Shown here: positions 32,290-41,936 of the stretch, piece by piece
How positions within the stretch are numbered: position 1 is the stretch's first letter
How the letters are laid out: every line of letters begins with the position of its first letter
Assembly: GCF_026239555.1 (NCBI RefSeq)
Contig: NZ_JAPIVP010000008.1
Coordinates: forward strand, 62,001-126,000
Length of the DNA stretch: 64,000 nucleotides
Direction of reading: 5' to 3'
DNA from: Pedobacter sp. PF22-3
GTDB lineage: Bacteria; Bacteroidota; Bacteroidia; Sphingobacteriales; Sphingobacteriaceae
The notes under the pieces: generated by a model
The model's input: only the letters and a program-made list of their open reading frames with translations
What the model was told of the DNA's origin: nothing
The model's database searches: none
Made by a program: the position numbers and the translations under genes

Positions 32290-32979
32290 ATGACCAAAAT
32301 TGTATTGGCTTTAATTAGCCTTTTTGCATCATTACAACTACAAGCTCAAAATCTAGATAAATCTGAGATCCAAGAACCTAATGGTAGTGCAATAAGTATA
32401 GCAGTATCAAAATTTGAATTGGAAGATGGAAATTCTTTTTTTGAGGAGGCAGAAGATTTTGAGCGGAAAGGCGATTATAACGAAGCCCTCACTTTATTTG
32501 GAAAGGCCGCTTTTGAATATAATTCCGTAAAAAATTTCAATAGATACGGGCTGGCCGTTATCAAGATGAGTAATATGCATTATCAACTTGGCCGTTTCGC
32601 TGATGCTGAGCAAATTCTTTTAAATGTAGCCCTAAAAAATTATTCAAAAACCGGAAACAAAGCCGGAGTAATGAATACTTATAACCTTTTGGGCAAAGTT
32701 TATCTGGCCAATTCCAAGTATACACAATCAATGTGGTTCTACACCCAGCAAGGTATACTGGCGAAACAGTTAAAAAGCAATAATGCTTATATCGAATCTA
32801 TTTTAGGCATTGTTCAGGTTAAAATCAAAAAGAAAGATTTTACGCTTGCACTGAGAGATCTTAAATCGGCCGAATGGCTGGCAAACTCCATCAAAACCAG
32901 TCAATATAAAATGCAGATTAAAGATGCCAGGGAAACAATTGCCAACAAAACCACCGGTAAAAAGGTAAACCCAAGCTAG
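32290..32979 (+). CDS. TPR-repeat secreted protein
   Basis: A 229-residue protein with a signal peptide (LALISLFASLQLQAQ) and at least three TPR-like helix pairs: AEDFERKGDYNEALTLFGKA (about 55-74), a second around GLAVIKMSNMHYQLGRFADAEQIL, and a third around TYNLLGKVYLANSKYTQSMWFY. TPR domains mediate protein-protein contacts. No catalytic motif is visible. It starts 29 bp after the isoaspartyl peptidase stop but has its own promoter-like box, so co-transcription is uncertain. Confidence 0.75.
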   Translation: MTKIVLALISLFASLQLQAQNLDKSEIQEPNGSAISIAVSKFELEDGNSFFEEAEDFERKGDYNEALTLFGKAAFEYNSVKNFNRYGLAVIKMSNMHYQLGRFADAEQILLNVALKNYSKTGNKAGVMNTYNLLGKVYLANSKYTQSMWFYTQQGILAKQLKSNNAYIESILGIVQVKIKKKDFTLALRDLKSAEWLANSIKTSQYKMQIKDARETIANKTTGKKVNPS

Positions 32980-33151
32980 CCTAAGGTCTCAATTCTGCTA
33001 AGCCTTCACCACATAAAGTACACTACGGAGTTCTAAAAGGTCTGTAATTGGTCAAATTTGCCTTTTCATTAAAACAAAAAATATCGCTCAACGTTCTACG
33101 TAAGAAATTGTTAAATAAAAAGCTTTTAGTTAGATTTGATAAAATTTTAAC

Positions 33152-33180
33152 AAGAGACAGTAATAATGCTGTCTCTTTTT
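33152..33180 (+). terminator. Terminator after the TPR gene
   Basis: AAGAGACAG and CTGTCTCTT form a 9-bp stem (33152-33160 with 33169-33177) with an eight-base loop, followed by a T run. It lies 173 bp after the TPR stop and before the S41 protease gene. Confidence 0.7.
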
Positions 33181-33227
33181 TGTTTTTTTTGCTAAAATGG
33201 TATCATATTGGCTAGATAGAATTGGAA

Positions 33228-35402
33228 ATGGATTTTAAATCATTTAAAGAAATGTTAAAGAGAATATTTTTTGTAATTTTTACTGCAGCAGTGCTTGCTT
33301 GTCATGCTGCACCTAAAACTCAGCCAATGGTTGAGGGGATTACTAATGTGAAACCTGATGAGCAGCAGCAACTGGTTATAAAAGAGATTGTAAATTTGAT
33401 CGAGAGTTATAATTACAAAAAAATTCAAATCAACGATTCTATTTCATCCATCGTTTTAGATAAGTATATCAAATCTCTAGATCCAGGTAAAAATTACTTT
33501 CTGGCATCAGATCTCAAGGAATTTGACAAATACAGATATACCTTAGATGATGATTTTAAAAACGGCGATCTGAGCGGTCCATTTTTCATTTACAACGTTT
33601 ACGCCAAAAGACTTAACGAATATTTCAATTATTCTCTGGCGCAGATTAAAACAAAATTTGATTTTAATCAAAACGATACTTATGTATACGATAGAGAGAA
33701 ACAGCCTTGGGCAACTTCTTCAACAACATTAAATGATAACTGGAAAAAACGTGTTAAATACGAATTAATCAACCTAAATTTAGCTGGTACTGCCGAAGCA
33801 AAGAATGTAGAAACGCTAACTAAACGTTATAAAAACCTACAGTCGCAAACGTCAAAAACCAATAACCAGGATGTTTTCCAAATATTGATGGATGCCTTTA
33901 CCGAATCCATTGATCCACATACCAATTATTTTAACCCAACCAACGCGGCAGCATTCAATGAAGATATGTCTCGTTCTTTCGAAGGTATTGGTGCCCGTTT
34001 ACAACTGGAAAATGAAGTAGTTAAAATTTCAGAAATCATTGCTGGTGGACCTGCCTTTAAAGGAAAACAGTTAAGCGCTGGCGATAGAATCATTGCTGTG
34101 GCACAGGGCGACGGCGAATTTGTTGATGTTGTAGGATGGAGACTGGATAATACCGTGTCTAAAATCAAAGGTCCTAAAGGAACTAAAGTGCGTTTAAAAG
34201 TAATTCCTGCAGGTAAAGAAATGTCATCTAAACCAGTAATTATAGAATTGGTTCGAGACAGAATTGTTTTGGAAGAAACAAGTGCCAAAAAGAAAGTTAA
34301 AACCATTAACAGTAATGGTAAAGATTATAAAATCGGGATTATTACCCTACCAGCATTTTATGCAGATTTTAAAGCTGCAAATGCAGGTGATAAAAATTAC
34401 AAAAGTACCACCCGTGATGTTAAAAAATTAATTGACTCGTTAAAAACGTACGATAAGGTAAATGCAATTGTAATGGATTTACGTGGAAACGGCGGAGGAT
34501 CATTGGTAGAAGCCATATCATTAACCGGGTTATTTATCGATAAAGGACCTGTTGTACAGGTAAAAGATTTGCGTGGAAAAATCGAAGTAGATCAGGATGA
34601 AAATAGTGGTGTGGCCTGGGATGGTCCGTTTGGTGTAATGGTTGACCGATTAAGCGCCTCGGCTTCAGAAATTTTTGCAGGCGCTATACAAGATTACGGA
34701 CGTGGGATTATTATGGGTAGCCAAACTTATGGCAAAGGTACTGTTCAATCATCAATCGATTTAAATAAGCTGGTCAACCCAAATATGCTGCAAAGGTTAG
34801 CAGGATTAATCTCAAAAGATAAAACTGTAGGAACCTCGCCTAGCAGTGCCAACCCTGCCGACATTAATTTAGGCCAGATCAATTTAACGATGGCAAAATT
34901 TTACCGTGTTGCAGGTAGCAGTACACAACACAAAGGTGTAACTCCTGATGTTGTTTTCCCTTCTGTTTACCCAATGGATAAAATTGGAGAAGATACAGAA
35001 CCATCTGCTTTGCCTTGGGATGTTATTCCCAGCTCGAACTTTAAAGCGGTTGCCAATTTAACTGCTGTTAAGGCACAATTGAATAAAAATAGCGAGCAAC
35101 GTATTGCAAACTCTTTAGATTTCAAATATCTGAAACAAGATATTGCAGACCTTAAAAAACGTGATAGCGAAGTTTCCGTAACTTTAAATGAGGCAAAACT
35201 TAAAGCTGAACGCGATGCGCAGGAAGCTAAAACACTAGCCAGACAAAACGAATTAAGGGCATTAAGAGGATTGCCTGCGCTTAAAAAGGGAGATAAAGTG
35301 ACCAAGCAGGATGCATTCGATTTTATTGAAGATGAATCGCTAAGAGTAATGGGCGATTTTATGCAACAATCTGGTAGTTATGTAATGAACTTAGGTATAT
35401 AG
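33228..35402 (+). CDS. prc: Carboxy-terminal processing protease (S41, tail-specific)
   Basis: A 724-residue periplasmic protease of the Prc/CtpA family. The leader runs to VLACHAAP, with a lipobox-like Cys, so it may be a lipoprotein; a second ATG at 33252 would give a shorter, cleaner signal peptide. A PDZ domain lies around residues 240-330 (GIGARLQLENEVVKI, GGPAFKGKQLSAGDRIIAV), then the catalytic Ser/Lys dyad region LSASASEIF and TYGKGTVQ. A C-terminal helical DUF3340-like segment is rich in Lys/Glu. Such enzymes trim C-terminal tags and precursor proteins; length is close to E. coli Prc (about 680). Confidence 0.93.
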   Translation: MDFKSFKEMLKRIFFVIFTAAVLACHAAPKTQPMVEGITNVKPDEQQQLVIKEIVNLIESYNYKKIQINDSISSIVLDKYIKSLDPGKNYFLASDLKEFDKYRYTLDDDFKNGDLSGPFFIYNVYAKRLNEYFNYSLAQIKTKFDFNQNDTYVYDREKQPWATSSTTLNDNWKKRVKYELINLNLAGTAEAKNVETLTKRYKNLQSQTSKTNNQDVFQILMDAFTESIDPHTNYFNPTNAAAFNEDMSRSFEGIGARLQLENEVVKISEIIAGGPAFKGKQLSAGDRIIAVAQGDGEFVDVVGWRLDNTVSKIKGPKGTKVRLKVIPAGKEMSSKPVIIELVRDRIVLEETSAKKKVKTINSNGKDYKIGIITLPAFYADFKAANAGDKNYKSTTRDVKKLIDSLKTYDKVNAIVMDLRGNGGGSLVEAISLTGLFIDKGPVVQVKDLRGKIEVDQDENSGVAWDGPFGVMVDRLSASASEIFAGAIQDYGRGIIMGSQTYGKGTVQSSIDLNKLVNPNMLQRLAGLISKDKTVGTSPSSANPADINLGQINLTMAKFYRVAGSSTQHKGVTPDVVFPSVYPMDKIGEDTEPSALPWDVIPSSNFKAVANLTAVKAQLNKNSEQRIANSLDFKYLKQDIADLKKRDSEVSVTLNEAKLKAERDAQEAKTLARQNELRALRGLPALKKGDKVTKQDAFDFIEDESLRVMGDFMQQSGSYVMNLGI

Positions 35403-35443
35403 TGTAAAAGAATAATTAATAGATTATTCTTTTAACTCGTAGT

Positions 35444-35558
35444 CGTCACCCTGACCTGTAGTGCAGCGGAAAGCTACGCAGTAAACCGAGCCTTAAGCGA
35501 GCTCACCGAAGGTAATTTATTTCAACAAGAAAGATGCTGAATAAGTTCAGCATGATGA
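35444..35558. repeat. Palindromic intergenic element, CACCCTGA type
   Basis: Begins CGTCACCCTGACCTG and ends GTTCAGCATGATG, an imperfect inverted relative of the other CGTCAY elements. The rest of the 369-bp gap before the SPFH gene holds the terminator at 35569-35603 and nothing else recognisable. Confidence 0.65.
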
Positions 35559-35568
35559 TTGGCTTACT

Positions 35569-35603
35569 AAAAGGCCGCTTTAGCAATACTAAAGCGGCCT
35601 TTT
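35569..35603 (+). terminator. Terminator downstream of the S41 protease
   Basis: AAAAGGCCGCTTTAG (35569-35583) and CTAAAGCGGCCTTTT (35589-35603) form a perfect 15-bp stem with a five-base loop and run into T residues. Both orientations could use it, since the SPFH gene converges. Confidence 0.9.
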
Positions 35604-35771
35604 TGTTATTAAATTCAGAGTTGTTAACTTTCTAGCACATTGCTCATTAAAATTGACAACTCTTTTCCGTGGTGTCGGATATTACTCTCCGACACTAAAA
35701 TTACCTATCCTTAATCTATTTACTGTTTGATGGTAACAGCCAACAGCACAACAGTATAGGGTGTAAAATAC

Positions 35772-36710
35772 TTATTTCTTAGCAGTCGGCTCGTTTTGTT
35801 TACTCATCTGCATGGCCATCATTTCCTTCATGGTTTTGTTCATACCCTCGGTGCTTCCATCCAAAAAGATGACATTGCCATCCCCATTTTCAGCAAAGTG
35901 TTTGATGGATTCTGTCCACATCGTAAATAAGATCACTGAAATATCCAGATTAGCCTGTTCCATTTCCTGAGCAGCCTTGCTCATACCATGGGCAACTTCT
36001 GCACGGAACAACGCAATACCTTGTCCGCGTAATTGTGCAGCTTCACGCTCTGCTGTAGCCGCAATTTTAATTGCATTACCATCTGCTTCTGCAGCTTTGG
36101 TTTTGGTAATCAATAAAGCCTGTCCTTCATTTTCAGCCGCTGCCTTTAAGTTGTTTGATGCTACCACACGGCTCATTGAGCGCATAATTTCTTCGTCAAA
36201 AGTAATATCGTTTAACTGAAGATCCTGAAGATGGTAACCCCATCCATCCAATACCTGATCAATTTGCTCCTTAACATGAAGCACAATTTCATTTCGCTGG
36301 GCCAATACATTTGCCTGCTTTTGCGTAGCCACATATGCACGGATAGATCCTTCGATGGTCCTGATCAAAGCCTGCATCAGATTGCTCGCATCAACAAATT
36401 TAAATGCTACATTTTTGATGGTTTCTTCATCCTGGTTAATTACGGAATAAAGCAGCATGGCCTTGAAATAAACATTGGCCTGATCTTGCGTTACCGCCTG
36501 AAAAGAAAGTTCAACAGAGCGGTTTTGGATCGATATCCGTGAATAAATCTGTTCTATTAAAGGGATTTTGAAATTTAAACCTGGCCTTAAAAGCCTTTGG
36601 TACTTACCAAAAACGGTAACTACGGCAATGGTGCCCTGTTTAACGGTTACGAATGAACTTAGCAGTATAATAACTCCTATGACTACTAAAATGTAAACGG
36701 TGTATTGCAT
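35772..36710 (-). CDS. SPFH/stomatin-like protein
   Basis: A 312-residue SPFH-domain protein. One N-terminal hydrophobic segment (about residues 3-23) anchors it in the membrane; then GTIAVVTVFGKYQRLLRPGLNFKIPLIEQI is the start of the SPFH domain, followed by a coiled-coil-rich region high in Ala/Glu (ALLITKTKAAEADGNA). Such proteins form oligomers in membranes and often support protease or ion-channel function; here no partner (NfeD) is adjacent. I start at ATG 36710: the alternative at 36749 adds 13 residues that do not match the usual start. Confidence 0.88.
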   Translation of the reverse strand: MQYTVYILVVIGVIILLSSFVTVKQGTIAVVTVFGKYQRLLRPGLNFKIPLIEQIYSRISIQNRSVELSFQAVTQDQANVYFKAMLLYSVINQDEETIKNVAFKFVDASNLMQALIRTIEGSIRAYVATQKQANVLAQRNEIVLHVKEQIDQVLDGWGYHLQDLQLNDITFDEEIMRSMSRVVASNNLKAAAENEGQALLITKTKAAEADGNAIKIAATAEREAAQLRGQGIALFRAEVAHGMSKAAQEMEQANLDISVILFTMWTESIKHFAENGDGNVIFLDGSTEGMNKTMKEMMAMQMSKQNEPTAKK

Positions 36711-36873
36711 AATTAGATTTTTTTTATGAAGGTATAAAAATTCATACAAACTACATCAGGCATTTTGTAGCTTTATGTTTTACTAACTAACTTATATAAA
36801 TGAAATCATCATGATTTTCCAAACAGCGCGGTGGAATGAAAATCTGATCACTTAAAAACGAATTTTTACACAG

Positions 36874-38916
36874 ATGAAAATTAAATTATTTCTCCCAGCG
36901 GCAGGCATTTTACTATTTGCAGCATGCCAGAATAAAAACCATCAAGAAACTGATATCATAAATAAACGTACCGATTTTTTTGATAAGGCCGGTATGGATA
37001 CGACTGTTAAACCTGGTGATAACTTTTTCCTGTATGCCAATGGAAAATGGATGAAAAATACCGAAATCCCTAAAACGGAAACAGGCTGGGGCTCTTTTTA
37101 TACTTTATATAATGATAACCTGAAGAATCTGAAAGGCATTCTCGAAAACGCTTCAAAAGCTAAGGCGGCCAAAGGAAGTGCTGAACAGAAAGTTGGCGAT
37201 TTTTACACCAGCGGTATGGATACCCTTACTATCGAAAAGCTGGGCATAGAACCTATAAAACCACTTTTAAGTAAAATTGATAAAATTAAAAATGATCAGG
37301 ATTTAATCAATTTTATCGCCGAGGGCTATAAAAATGGTGAAGGCGATTTATTCGGATTTGGTGTTGAACCAGATGATAAGTTAAGCTCCAAAAATGCGCT
37401 GTCATTTACGCAGGCGGGCATTACCTTACCAGATCGCAGTTATTACCTAGACCAGGATGATAAAGCCAAAAAAATCAGAGCTGAGTACATCAAATACATT
37501 ACAAAAATCTTTAACCTTTCGGGCGATTCTGCAAATGCAGCTAAATACGCCAATGATATTTTAAAACTGGAGACAGCAATTGCACAATCCCATTCAACAC
37601 CTGTTCAACTGCGCGATCCACAAAAAAACTATCACAAAATGACAGTGGCTGATTTTCAAAAACAGACCCCAAACATTGATTGGAAATCCGTTCTAAGCAA
37701 ACTGGGTGCAAGTACGGATACCGTTATTGTTAGGCAGCCAAAATATTATCAAACCTTGTCAGCCTTGATAAAAAGCCAGCCTATCGAAATCTGGAAAGAA
37801 AAATTAAAGTTTGATGCATTGAACAGCTCGGCTAATGCTTTCACCAAAAAATTCAGAGATGCTAAATTCGATTTTTTCTCTAAAACACTTTATGGTCAGC
37901 AGGCACCAACAGAAAGATGGAAAGCCATTGTAAATGCTACTGATGGTCATTTAGGAGAGCTTTTAGGTCAATTATATGCCGAAAAGTATTTCAAACCAGA
38001 AGCGAAAGAGCGCATGTTAACCCTGGTAAATAATTTGCAGAAGGTATATGCTGAAAGAATCCAGAAGGTAGATTGGATGACGCCGGATACTAAAAAGAAA
38101 GCTTTAGAAAAACTTAACGCATTTATCAAAAAAATCGGTTATCCTGATAAATGGAAAAAATATGACGATGTAGAGGTTTCGAAAAACACCTATTATGCAA
38201 ACCTTCAATCGGCCAATAAACATGCCTATAAGGAAATGATGGGTAAACTTGGCAAAGACGTAGATAAAACAGAGTGGGGAATGACTCCTCCAACAGTTAA
38301 TGCCTATTATAATCCATCTTTCAATGAAATTGTTTTCCCAGCGGGAATTTTACAGTTTCCTTTCTTTGATTTTAGCGCAGATGATGCCATTAACTATGGT
38401 GCAATAGGTGCGGTAATTGGTCACGAAATGACGCATGGTTTTGACGATCAGGGACGCCAGTATGATGCAACAGGTAATTTAAAAGAATGGTGGACAAAAG
38501 CCGATGCTGATAAATTTAAAGCCAAGGCTGGTAAAGTAGAAACATTTTACAACAACTTCTCGCTGTTGGATAATCAACATGTAAACGGTTCATTAACCTT
38601 GGGTGAAAACCTGGCTGATATTGGTGGATTAAACATTGCATATGATGCTTTTAAATTAACTGAACAAGGAAAAGGAGATAAAAAGATTGATGGTTTTACA
38701 CCCGATCAACGTTTCTTCTTAAGCTTTGCCCAGGTTTGGAGAATCAAAACCCGCGACGAGAGCATGCGCGTACGATTAAAAACAGATCCACATAGCCCAG
38801 AGATGTTCCGCGTGAACGGTCCTGTATATAACATGGAAGCATTTTATAAAGCATTTAACATTCCTACGACTGCAAAAATGTATGTTGCGCCGTCAAACAG
38901 GTTAGGTGTTTGGTAA
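36874..38916 (+). CDS. M13-family metallopeptidase (neprilysin-like), lipoprotein
   Basis: A 680-residue zinc endopeptidase with a lipobox leader (LLFAACQNK). The N-terminal part fits Peptidase_M13_N (KPGDNFFLYANGKWMKNTEIP). The catalytic domain has VIGHEMTHGFDDQGRQYD (HExxH) and GENLADIGGL, whose Glu is the third zinc ligand. It should degrade peptides outside the cytoplasm. Length and motif order are typical. It is monocistronic, with a 14-bp hairpin terminator 26 bp after the stop. Confidence 0.95.
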   Translation: MKIKLFLPAAGILLFAACQNKNHQETDIINKRTDFFDKAGMDTTVKPGDNFFLYANGKWMKNTEIPKTETGWGSFYTLYNDNLKNLKGILENASKAKAAKGSAEQKVGDFYTSGMDTLTIEKLGIEPIKPLLSKIDKIKNDQDLINFIAEGYKNGEGDLFGFGVEPDDKLSSKNALSFTQAGITLPDRSYYLDQDDKAKKIRAEYIKYITKIFNLSGDSANAAKYANDILKLETAIAQSHSTPVQLRDPQKNYHKMTVADFQKQTPNIDWKSVLSKLGASTDTVIVRQPKYYQTLSALIKSQPIEIWKEKLKFDALNSSANAFTKKFRDAKFDFFSKTLYGQQAPTERWKAIVNATDGHLGELLGQLYAEKYFKPEAKERMLTLVNNLQKVYAERIQKVDWMTPDTKKKALEKLNAFIKKIGYPDKWKKYDDVEVSKNTYYANLQSANKHAYKEMMGKLGKDVDKTEWGMTPPTVNAYYNPSFNEIVFPAGILQFPFFDFSADDAINYGAIGAVIGHEMTHGFDDQGRQYDATGNLKEWWTKADADKFKAKAGKVETFYNNFSLLDNQHVNGSLTLGENLADIGGLNIAYDAFKLTEQGKGDKKIDGFTPDQRFFLSFAQVWRIKTRDESMRVRLKTDPHSPEMFRVNGPVYNMEAFYKAFNIPTTAKMYVAPSNRLGVW

Positions 38917-38941
38917 GTCAGGTTATTAAAACATTTAATAA

Positions 38942-38974
38942 AGAAGCCCATTTCGACTTACGAAATGGGCTTCT
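38942..38974 (+). terminator. Terminator of the M13 peptidase gene
   Basis: AGAAGCCCATTTCG (38942-38955) and CGAAATGGGCTTCT (38961-38974) make a perfect 14-bp stem, followed by TTATTGG. An apparent upstream start for the next gene (at 38965) lies inside the hairpin, supporting ATG 39034. Confidence 0.85.
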
Positions 38975-39033
38975 TTATTGGTTTAAAACAAAAGGTAAAA
39001 TATTTTGTCTTACTCTTATTAAATAATAACCAC

Positions 39034-39219
39034 ATGAATGTAAAACGCACTTTTGGAACAATATTAACCATCCTAGGAATAATCGGTTTAATTTACGCTG
39101 GCTATGGATTTGTAAACCACAGTCAAAACACAAGGGGATTAATGGTATATGGCATCATTGGCCTGATCTTTTTTGTATCCGGAATTGGCTTGGTAAAAAA
39201 CACAAAGGATGAAAGCTAA
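39034..39219 (+). CDS. Small two-helix membrane protein
   Basis: A 61-residue protein with two hydrophobic segments (FGTILTILGIIGLIYAGYGFV and GLMVYGIIGLIFFVSGIGLV) and short charged ends. I recognise no named family with certainty; similar small proteins with this layout are common in Bacteroidota. Orientation by positive residues suggests both termini cytoplasmic. The ATG at 39034 follows the terminator of the M13 gene. Confidence 0.65.
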   Translation: MNVKRTFGTILTILGIIGLIYAGYGFVNHSQNTRGLMVYGIIGLIFFVSGIGLVKNTKDES

Positions 39220-39291
39220 ACCAGGCTTCTATCCTGAATAACGATATACCAAAATTTTAATTTTAGCTGTTCAGCATCCAGTACAATGATA

Positions 39292-39474
39292 TCATTGCTT
39301 CTTTTTCTGTTTAATAATCTGGTACTGACTAAAAGCAACCAGGCAGCCAGCCAGGATAATAATCCCTGCAGATAATAGGTTTTTAGGATTTTGGTTGATA
39401 TAGTAGGCTGCTGCCAATACTAAAATTGCAGCAGCAATACCTATAATATAATGAAGTATTAATCCTTTTTTCAT
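39292..39474 (-). CDS. Small two-helix membrane protein
   Basis: A 60-residue protein: one hydrophobic segment (LHYIIGIAAAILVLAAAYY), a short polar loop with NPKNLL, and a second segment (AGIIILAGCLVAFSQY) ending in a lysine-rich tail. No functional family is recognised. It is convergent to the preceding small membrane protein and of opposite strand. The coding potential rests on the membrane-protein pattern alone. Confidence 0.5.
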   Translation of the reverse strand: MKKGLILHYIIGIAAAILVLAAAYYINQNPKNLLSAGIIILAGCLVAFSQYQIIKQKKKQ

Positions 39475-39590
39475 CCGTAAAGTTGTTTTTAAAAGATTTG
39501 GGCCATTTATTCAGTCATTCCACGACTTAAAATATGACGGTTTCAGACCACAAATATTCTGAAATAAATTGAGATTGATGTCTCAGAAGA

Positions 39591-40685
39591 TTAATCTTTT
39601 AAACTGATTCTGCGATCAGCGAATTTCAACTGGTGACCAATGAAATCAATATCTGTCAGCTCTTTAATCCGTTTAAAGGCACTATGGGTATCATCCAGGG
39701 TTAAACGGTTAATCTTATCTTGTTTAACCGACACAATATCGGCATAGAGAAAATCGCCCTTCGCATTTATTTTTAACTGAAGTAAGGGGGCAATACCGTT
39801 ATTGCCTTTTAAGCTGAACATTCCATAGGTACAAAAATTCCCCAGACTGTAGGCGATGAATTTATTTTTATAAACTTCAACCGCCCGGGTTACATGCGGA
39901 CCATGTCCCAGTACAACATCGGCACCAGCATCAATAACCGCATGTGCAAATGCGTAAACATTACCCCGGTTTTCTTTATAAAAAATCTCGTTCTTGCGCG
40001 GAACGTGTTCAAATCTTGCACCTTCACCTCCACCATGAAAAGAAACAATTACAATATCTGCCATTTTTTTTAAACGGCTAACCAAAGCTTTTGCGCTATC
40101 AATCTTATTAATCGATACCGTATTCTCATTTGGAGCAAAAGCGCAGAAGGCATACTTAACACTATCTTTTTCAAAAACTTCAAAAGGTTTGTTTACCTGT
40201 CCGGCATAGTGAATCTGTAGCGAATCTAAAATCCTGGCAGTGTTTTTCCTTCCCTTTGCATCAAAATCACCAACATGGTTATTGGCGATGCTCAAAACAT
40301 TAAATCCTGCATCCTTGTATATCCCGGCGTAGCGCTCCGGCATTCTAAAAGCGTAACAGTTGTTCAGATTAATGCCATTACATTTGTTCGAATTACCCGA
40401 ATTAAGAAAACAGCCTTCCAGGTTTCCAAATACGATATCGCCTTTTAATAAACCATCAACCGCCCGGAAGCTGTTAATGGCATCGTCAGGAGGGAGATTA
40501 GTTTTAGTAGGAAATGCAGAGCCGAGCATGATATCGCCTACTGCGGTAATGGATATGGTATCCTTTATTTTCCTGATTACGGTATCTTGACTGGCTACAG
40601 GTATTTTAACCTGTGCATTATTGCTGGTGCAGCTAATTGTGACAATAAGAAGAAAAGGAAGGACTATGGTGTTGATAAGCTTCAT
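39591..40685 (-). CDS. CapA-family metallophosphatase-like lipoprotein
   Basis: A 364-residue lipoprotein (lipobox VTISCTS). The domain matches the CapA/PGA_cap family: ITAVGDIMLGSAFPT (metal-binding DIM motif), FGNLEG, SIANNHVGDFDAKG (NNH) and VSFHGGGEG with VLGHGPHVTRAVE. Members are linked to poly-gamma-glutamate capsule or peptidoglycan-related phosphodiester cleavage. It is not next to other capsule genes. It is followed downstream (towards 39475) by AT-rich spacer and an opposing small gene. Confidence 0.88.
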   Translation of the reverse strand: MKLINTIVLPFLLIVTISCTSNNAQVKIPVASQDTVIRKIKDTISITAVGDIMLGSAFPTKTNLPPDDAINSFRAVDGLLKGDIVFGNLEGCFLNSGNSNKCNGINLNNCYAFRMPERYAGIYKDAGFNVLSIANNHVGDFDAKGRKNTARILDSLQIHYAGQVNKPFEVFEKDSVKYAFCAFAPNENTVSINKIDSAKALVSRLKKMADIVIVSFHGGGEGARFEHVPRKNEIFYKENRGNVYAFAHAVIDAGADVVLGHGPHVTRAVEVYKNKFIAYSLGNFCTYGMFSLKGNNGIAPLLQLKINAKGDFLYADIVSVKQDKINRLTLDDTHSAFKRIKELTDIDFIGHQLKFADRRISLKD

Positions 40686-40703
40686 TGAGTGTTTATTGTA
40701 ATG

Positions 40704-40783
40704 GTCATCTCGACTGTAGCGCAGCGAAATGAAGAGATCTGCATTAGATTTCTCAACTACGTTTCACTCCGCTCGAAATGACG
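40704..40783. repeat. Palindromic intergenic element, CTCGAC type
   Basis: GTCATCTCGACTGTAGCG at one end and CGCTCGAAATGACG at the other are inverted copies; the interior includes GAAGAGATCTG and a matching GATTTCTC. It lies between the CapA and NlpC/P60 genes, before the terminator at 40806. Confidence 0.8.
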
Positions 40784-40805
40784 GCATAGAGTTTTGTTAA
40801 AAAAA

Positions 40806-40833
40806 AATCCTCCGAAATTTCTTTAGGAGGATT
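40806..40833 (-). terminator. Terminator of the NlpC/P60 gene
   Basis: AATCCTCC (40806-40813) and GGAGGATT (40826-40833) with inner AAA/TTT pairs; read on the minus strand it ends in a run of seven T. Confidence 0.85.
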
Positions 40834-40846
40834 CTATATATTTTTA

Positions 40847-40881
40847 TTAACTGTTAACCGAAAATCGTCAACCGTTAATTG
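40847..40881. repeat. Degenerate heptanucleotide tract
   Basis: Five 7-bp units: ttaactg, ttaaccg, aaaatcg, tcaaccg, ttaattg. Read on the minus strand, it lies two bases past the stop of the NlpC/P60 gene, and its central units match those at 31341-31361 in the same orientation relative to the gene. Confidence 0.7.
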
Positions 40882-40883
40882 AA

Positions 40884-41441
40884 CTATTCTACTGTAAATT
40901 CTTTTTTAAACGATTCTAAAACGCGGCCACCTTTGTAAAAGTAACGGCTGTAATAAGGTTCGTTAAGGTTACTGATGACCACACCACGAGAGCTTGATGC
41001 ATGTGCAAACCTGTTATCACCCAGGTAAATACCTACATGCGAAATGCTTCTGCTTTTAATTTTGAAGAAAACCAAATCGCCTTCTTTTAAATCTTCCTTT
41101 GATAATGGATCTACCATGCTGAAAATATCGCGCGAATTTCTTCTGATGGTGGTGTTGAAAACTTTATCGTAAATGGCTTTGGTGAAAGCCGAACAATCGA
41201 TCCCTCTTTTGGTGTTTCCACCGTAACTATATGGCGTTCCGATCCATTCGTAAATAAACTTGTATAGTTTTAAATTTGAAGTTGCATCTACCGCTACACC
41301 CATTACCTGCGAAAAATACTGTGATGCAAGGTTATCGGGATCATTTAATTCTTTACCAGATTCTTTTGTTTTTGTCTGCGCAAATGCGGCTGAGAGCGTA
41401 CAGATAGCAATTAGAGTAGAAAACAAAAATTTTTTAATCAT
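40884..41441 (-). CDS. NlpC/P60 (C40) cell-wall peptidase
   Basis: A 185-residue secreted cysteine peptidase. A signal peptide ends in SAAFAQ. The catalytic Cys83 lies in RGIDCSAF and the His135 in SISHVGIYLG, with the third polar residue probably in the following RFAHASSS segment, the arrangement of NlpC/P60 endopeptidases that cut peptide stems of peptidoglycan. The domain is the minimal size, without SH3 modules. Its terminator and a heptad tract lie directly downstream. Confidence 0.9.
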   Translation of the reverse strand: MIKKFLFSTLIAICTLSAAFAQTKTKESGKELNDPDNLASQYFSQVMGVAVDATSNLKLYKFIYEWIGTPYSYGGNTKRGIDCSAFTKAIYDKVFNTTIRRNSRDIFSMVDPLSKEDLKEGDLVFFKIKSRSISHVGIYLGDNRFAHASSSRGVVISNLNEPYYSRYFYKGGRVLESFKKEFTVE

Positions 41442-41902
41442 GTTATACAGTTATGTTTGGGTATTCACTTACACATTAACGTACACCACATGGGCTTATT
41501 GTTGGTTGTCAAAAGTATTAATTATACAAATGTTATCCAAATGTAATCTTAGAAAAAATGAAAGTTATTAACATTTTTGTTTTTTATCCACCAATATTCA
41601 TTAGAATTTCTGCAGATAAAACATGTTTTACCAAAAGCGGTTTCTTTTTAATTTTCCGTTAATCATTAAAATGCTTTATTTTTAAAATTATGGAAATAAG
41701 CACTAATACAGAATTAAATTTTAGAATAAATTGATTCCATATTATGATAAAGGGCGTTGATTTAATTATAAGAAATCGCAGTTAAATCGATAATGATAAA
41801 TAAGATTTATATTTAATTGTAAAACAACTGTTAAATCTGATTATACGCCTAATACTATGATGTTTTTACACTAAAAAGTGCCAAAAATTACAATAAAAAA
41901 AT

Positions 41903-41910
41903 TAGATTTG
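41903..41910 (+). promoter_or_regulatory. -7 promoter box of pdhA
   Basis: TAGATTTG, 26 bp before the pdhA ATG. The 495-bp gap upstream (41442-41936) has no ORF, is strongly AT-rich, and shows no clear second signal. Confidence 0.45.
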
Positions 41911-41936
41911 CTGTCGCAAAAAACAAATATCCTAAA

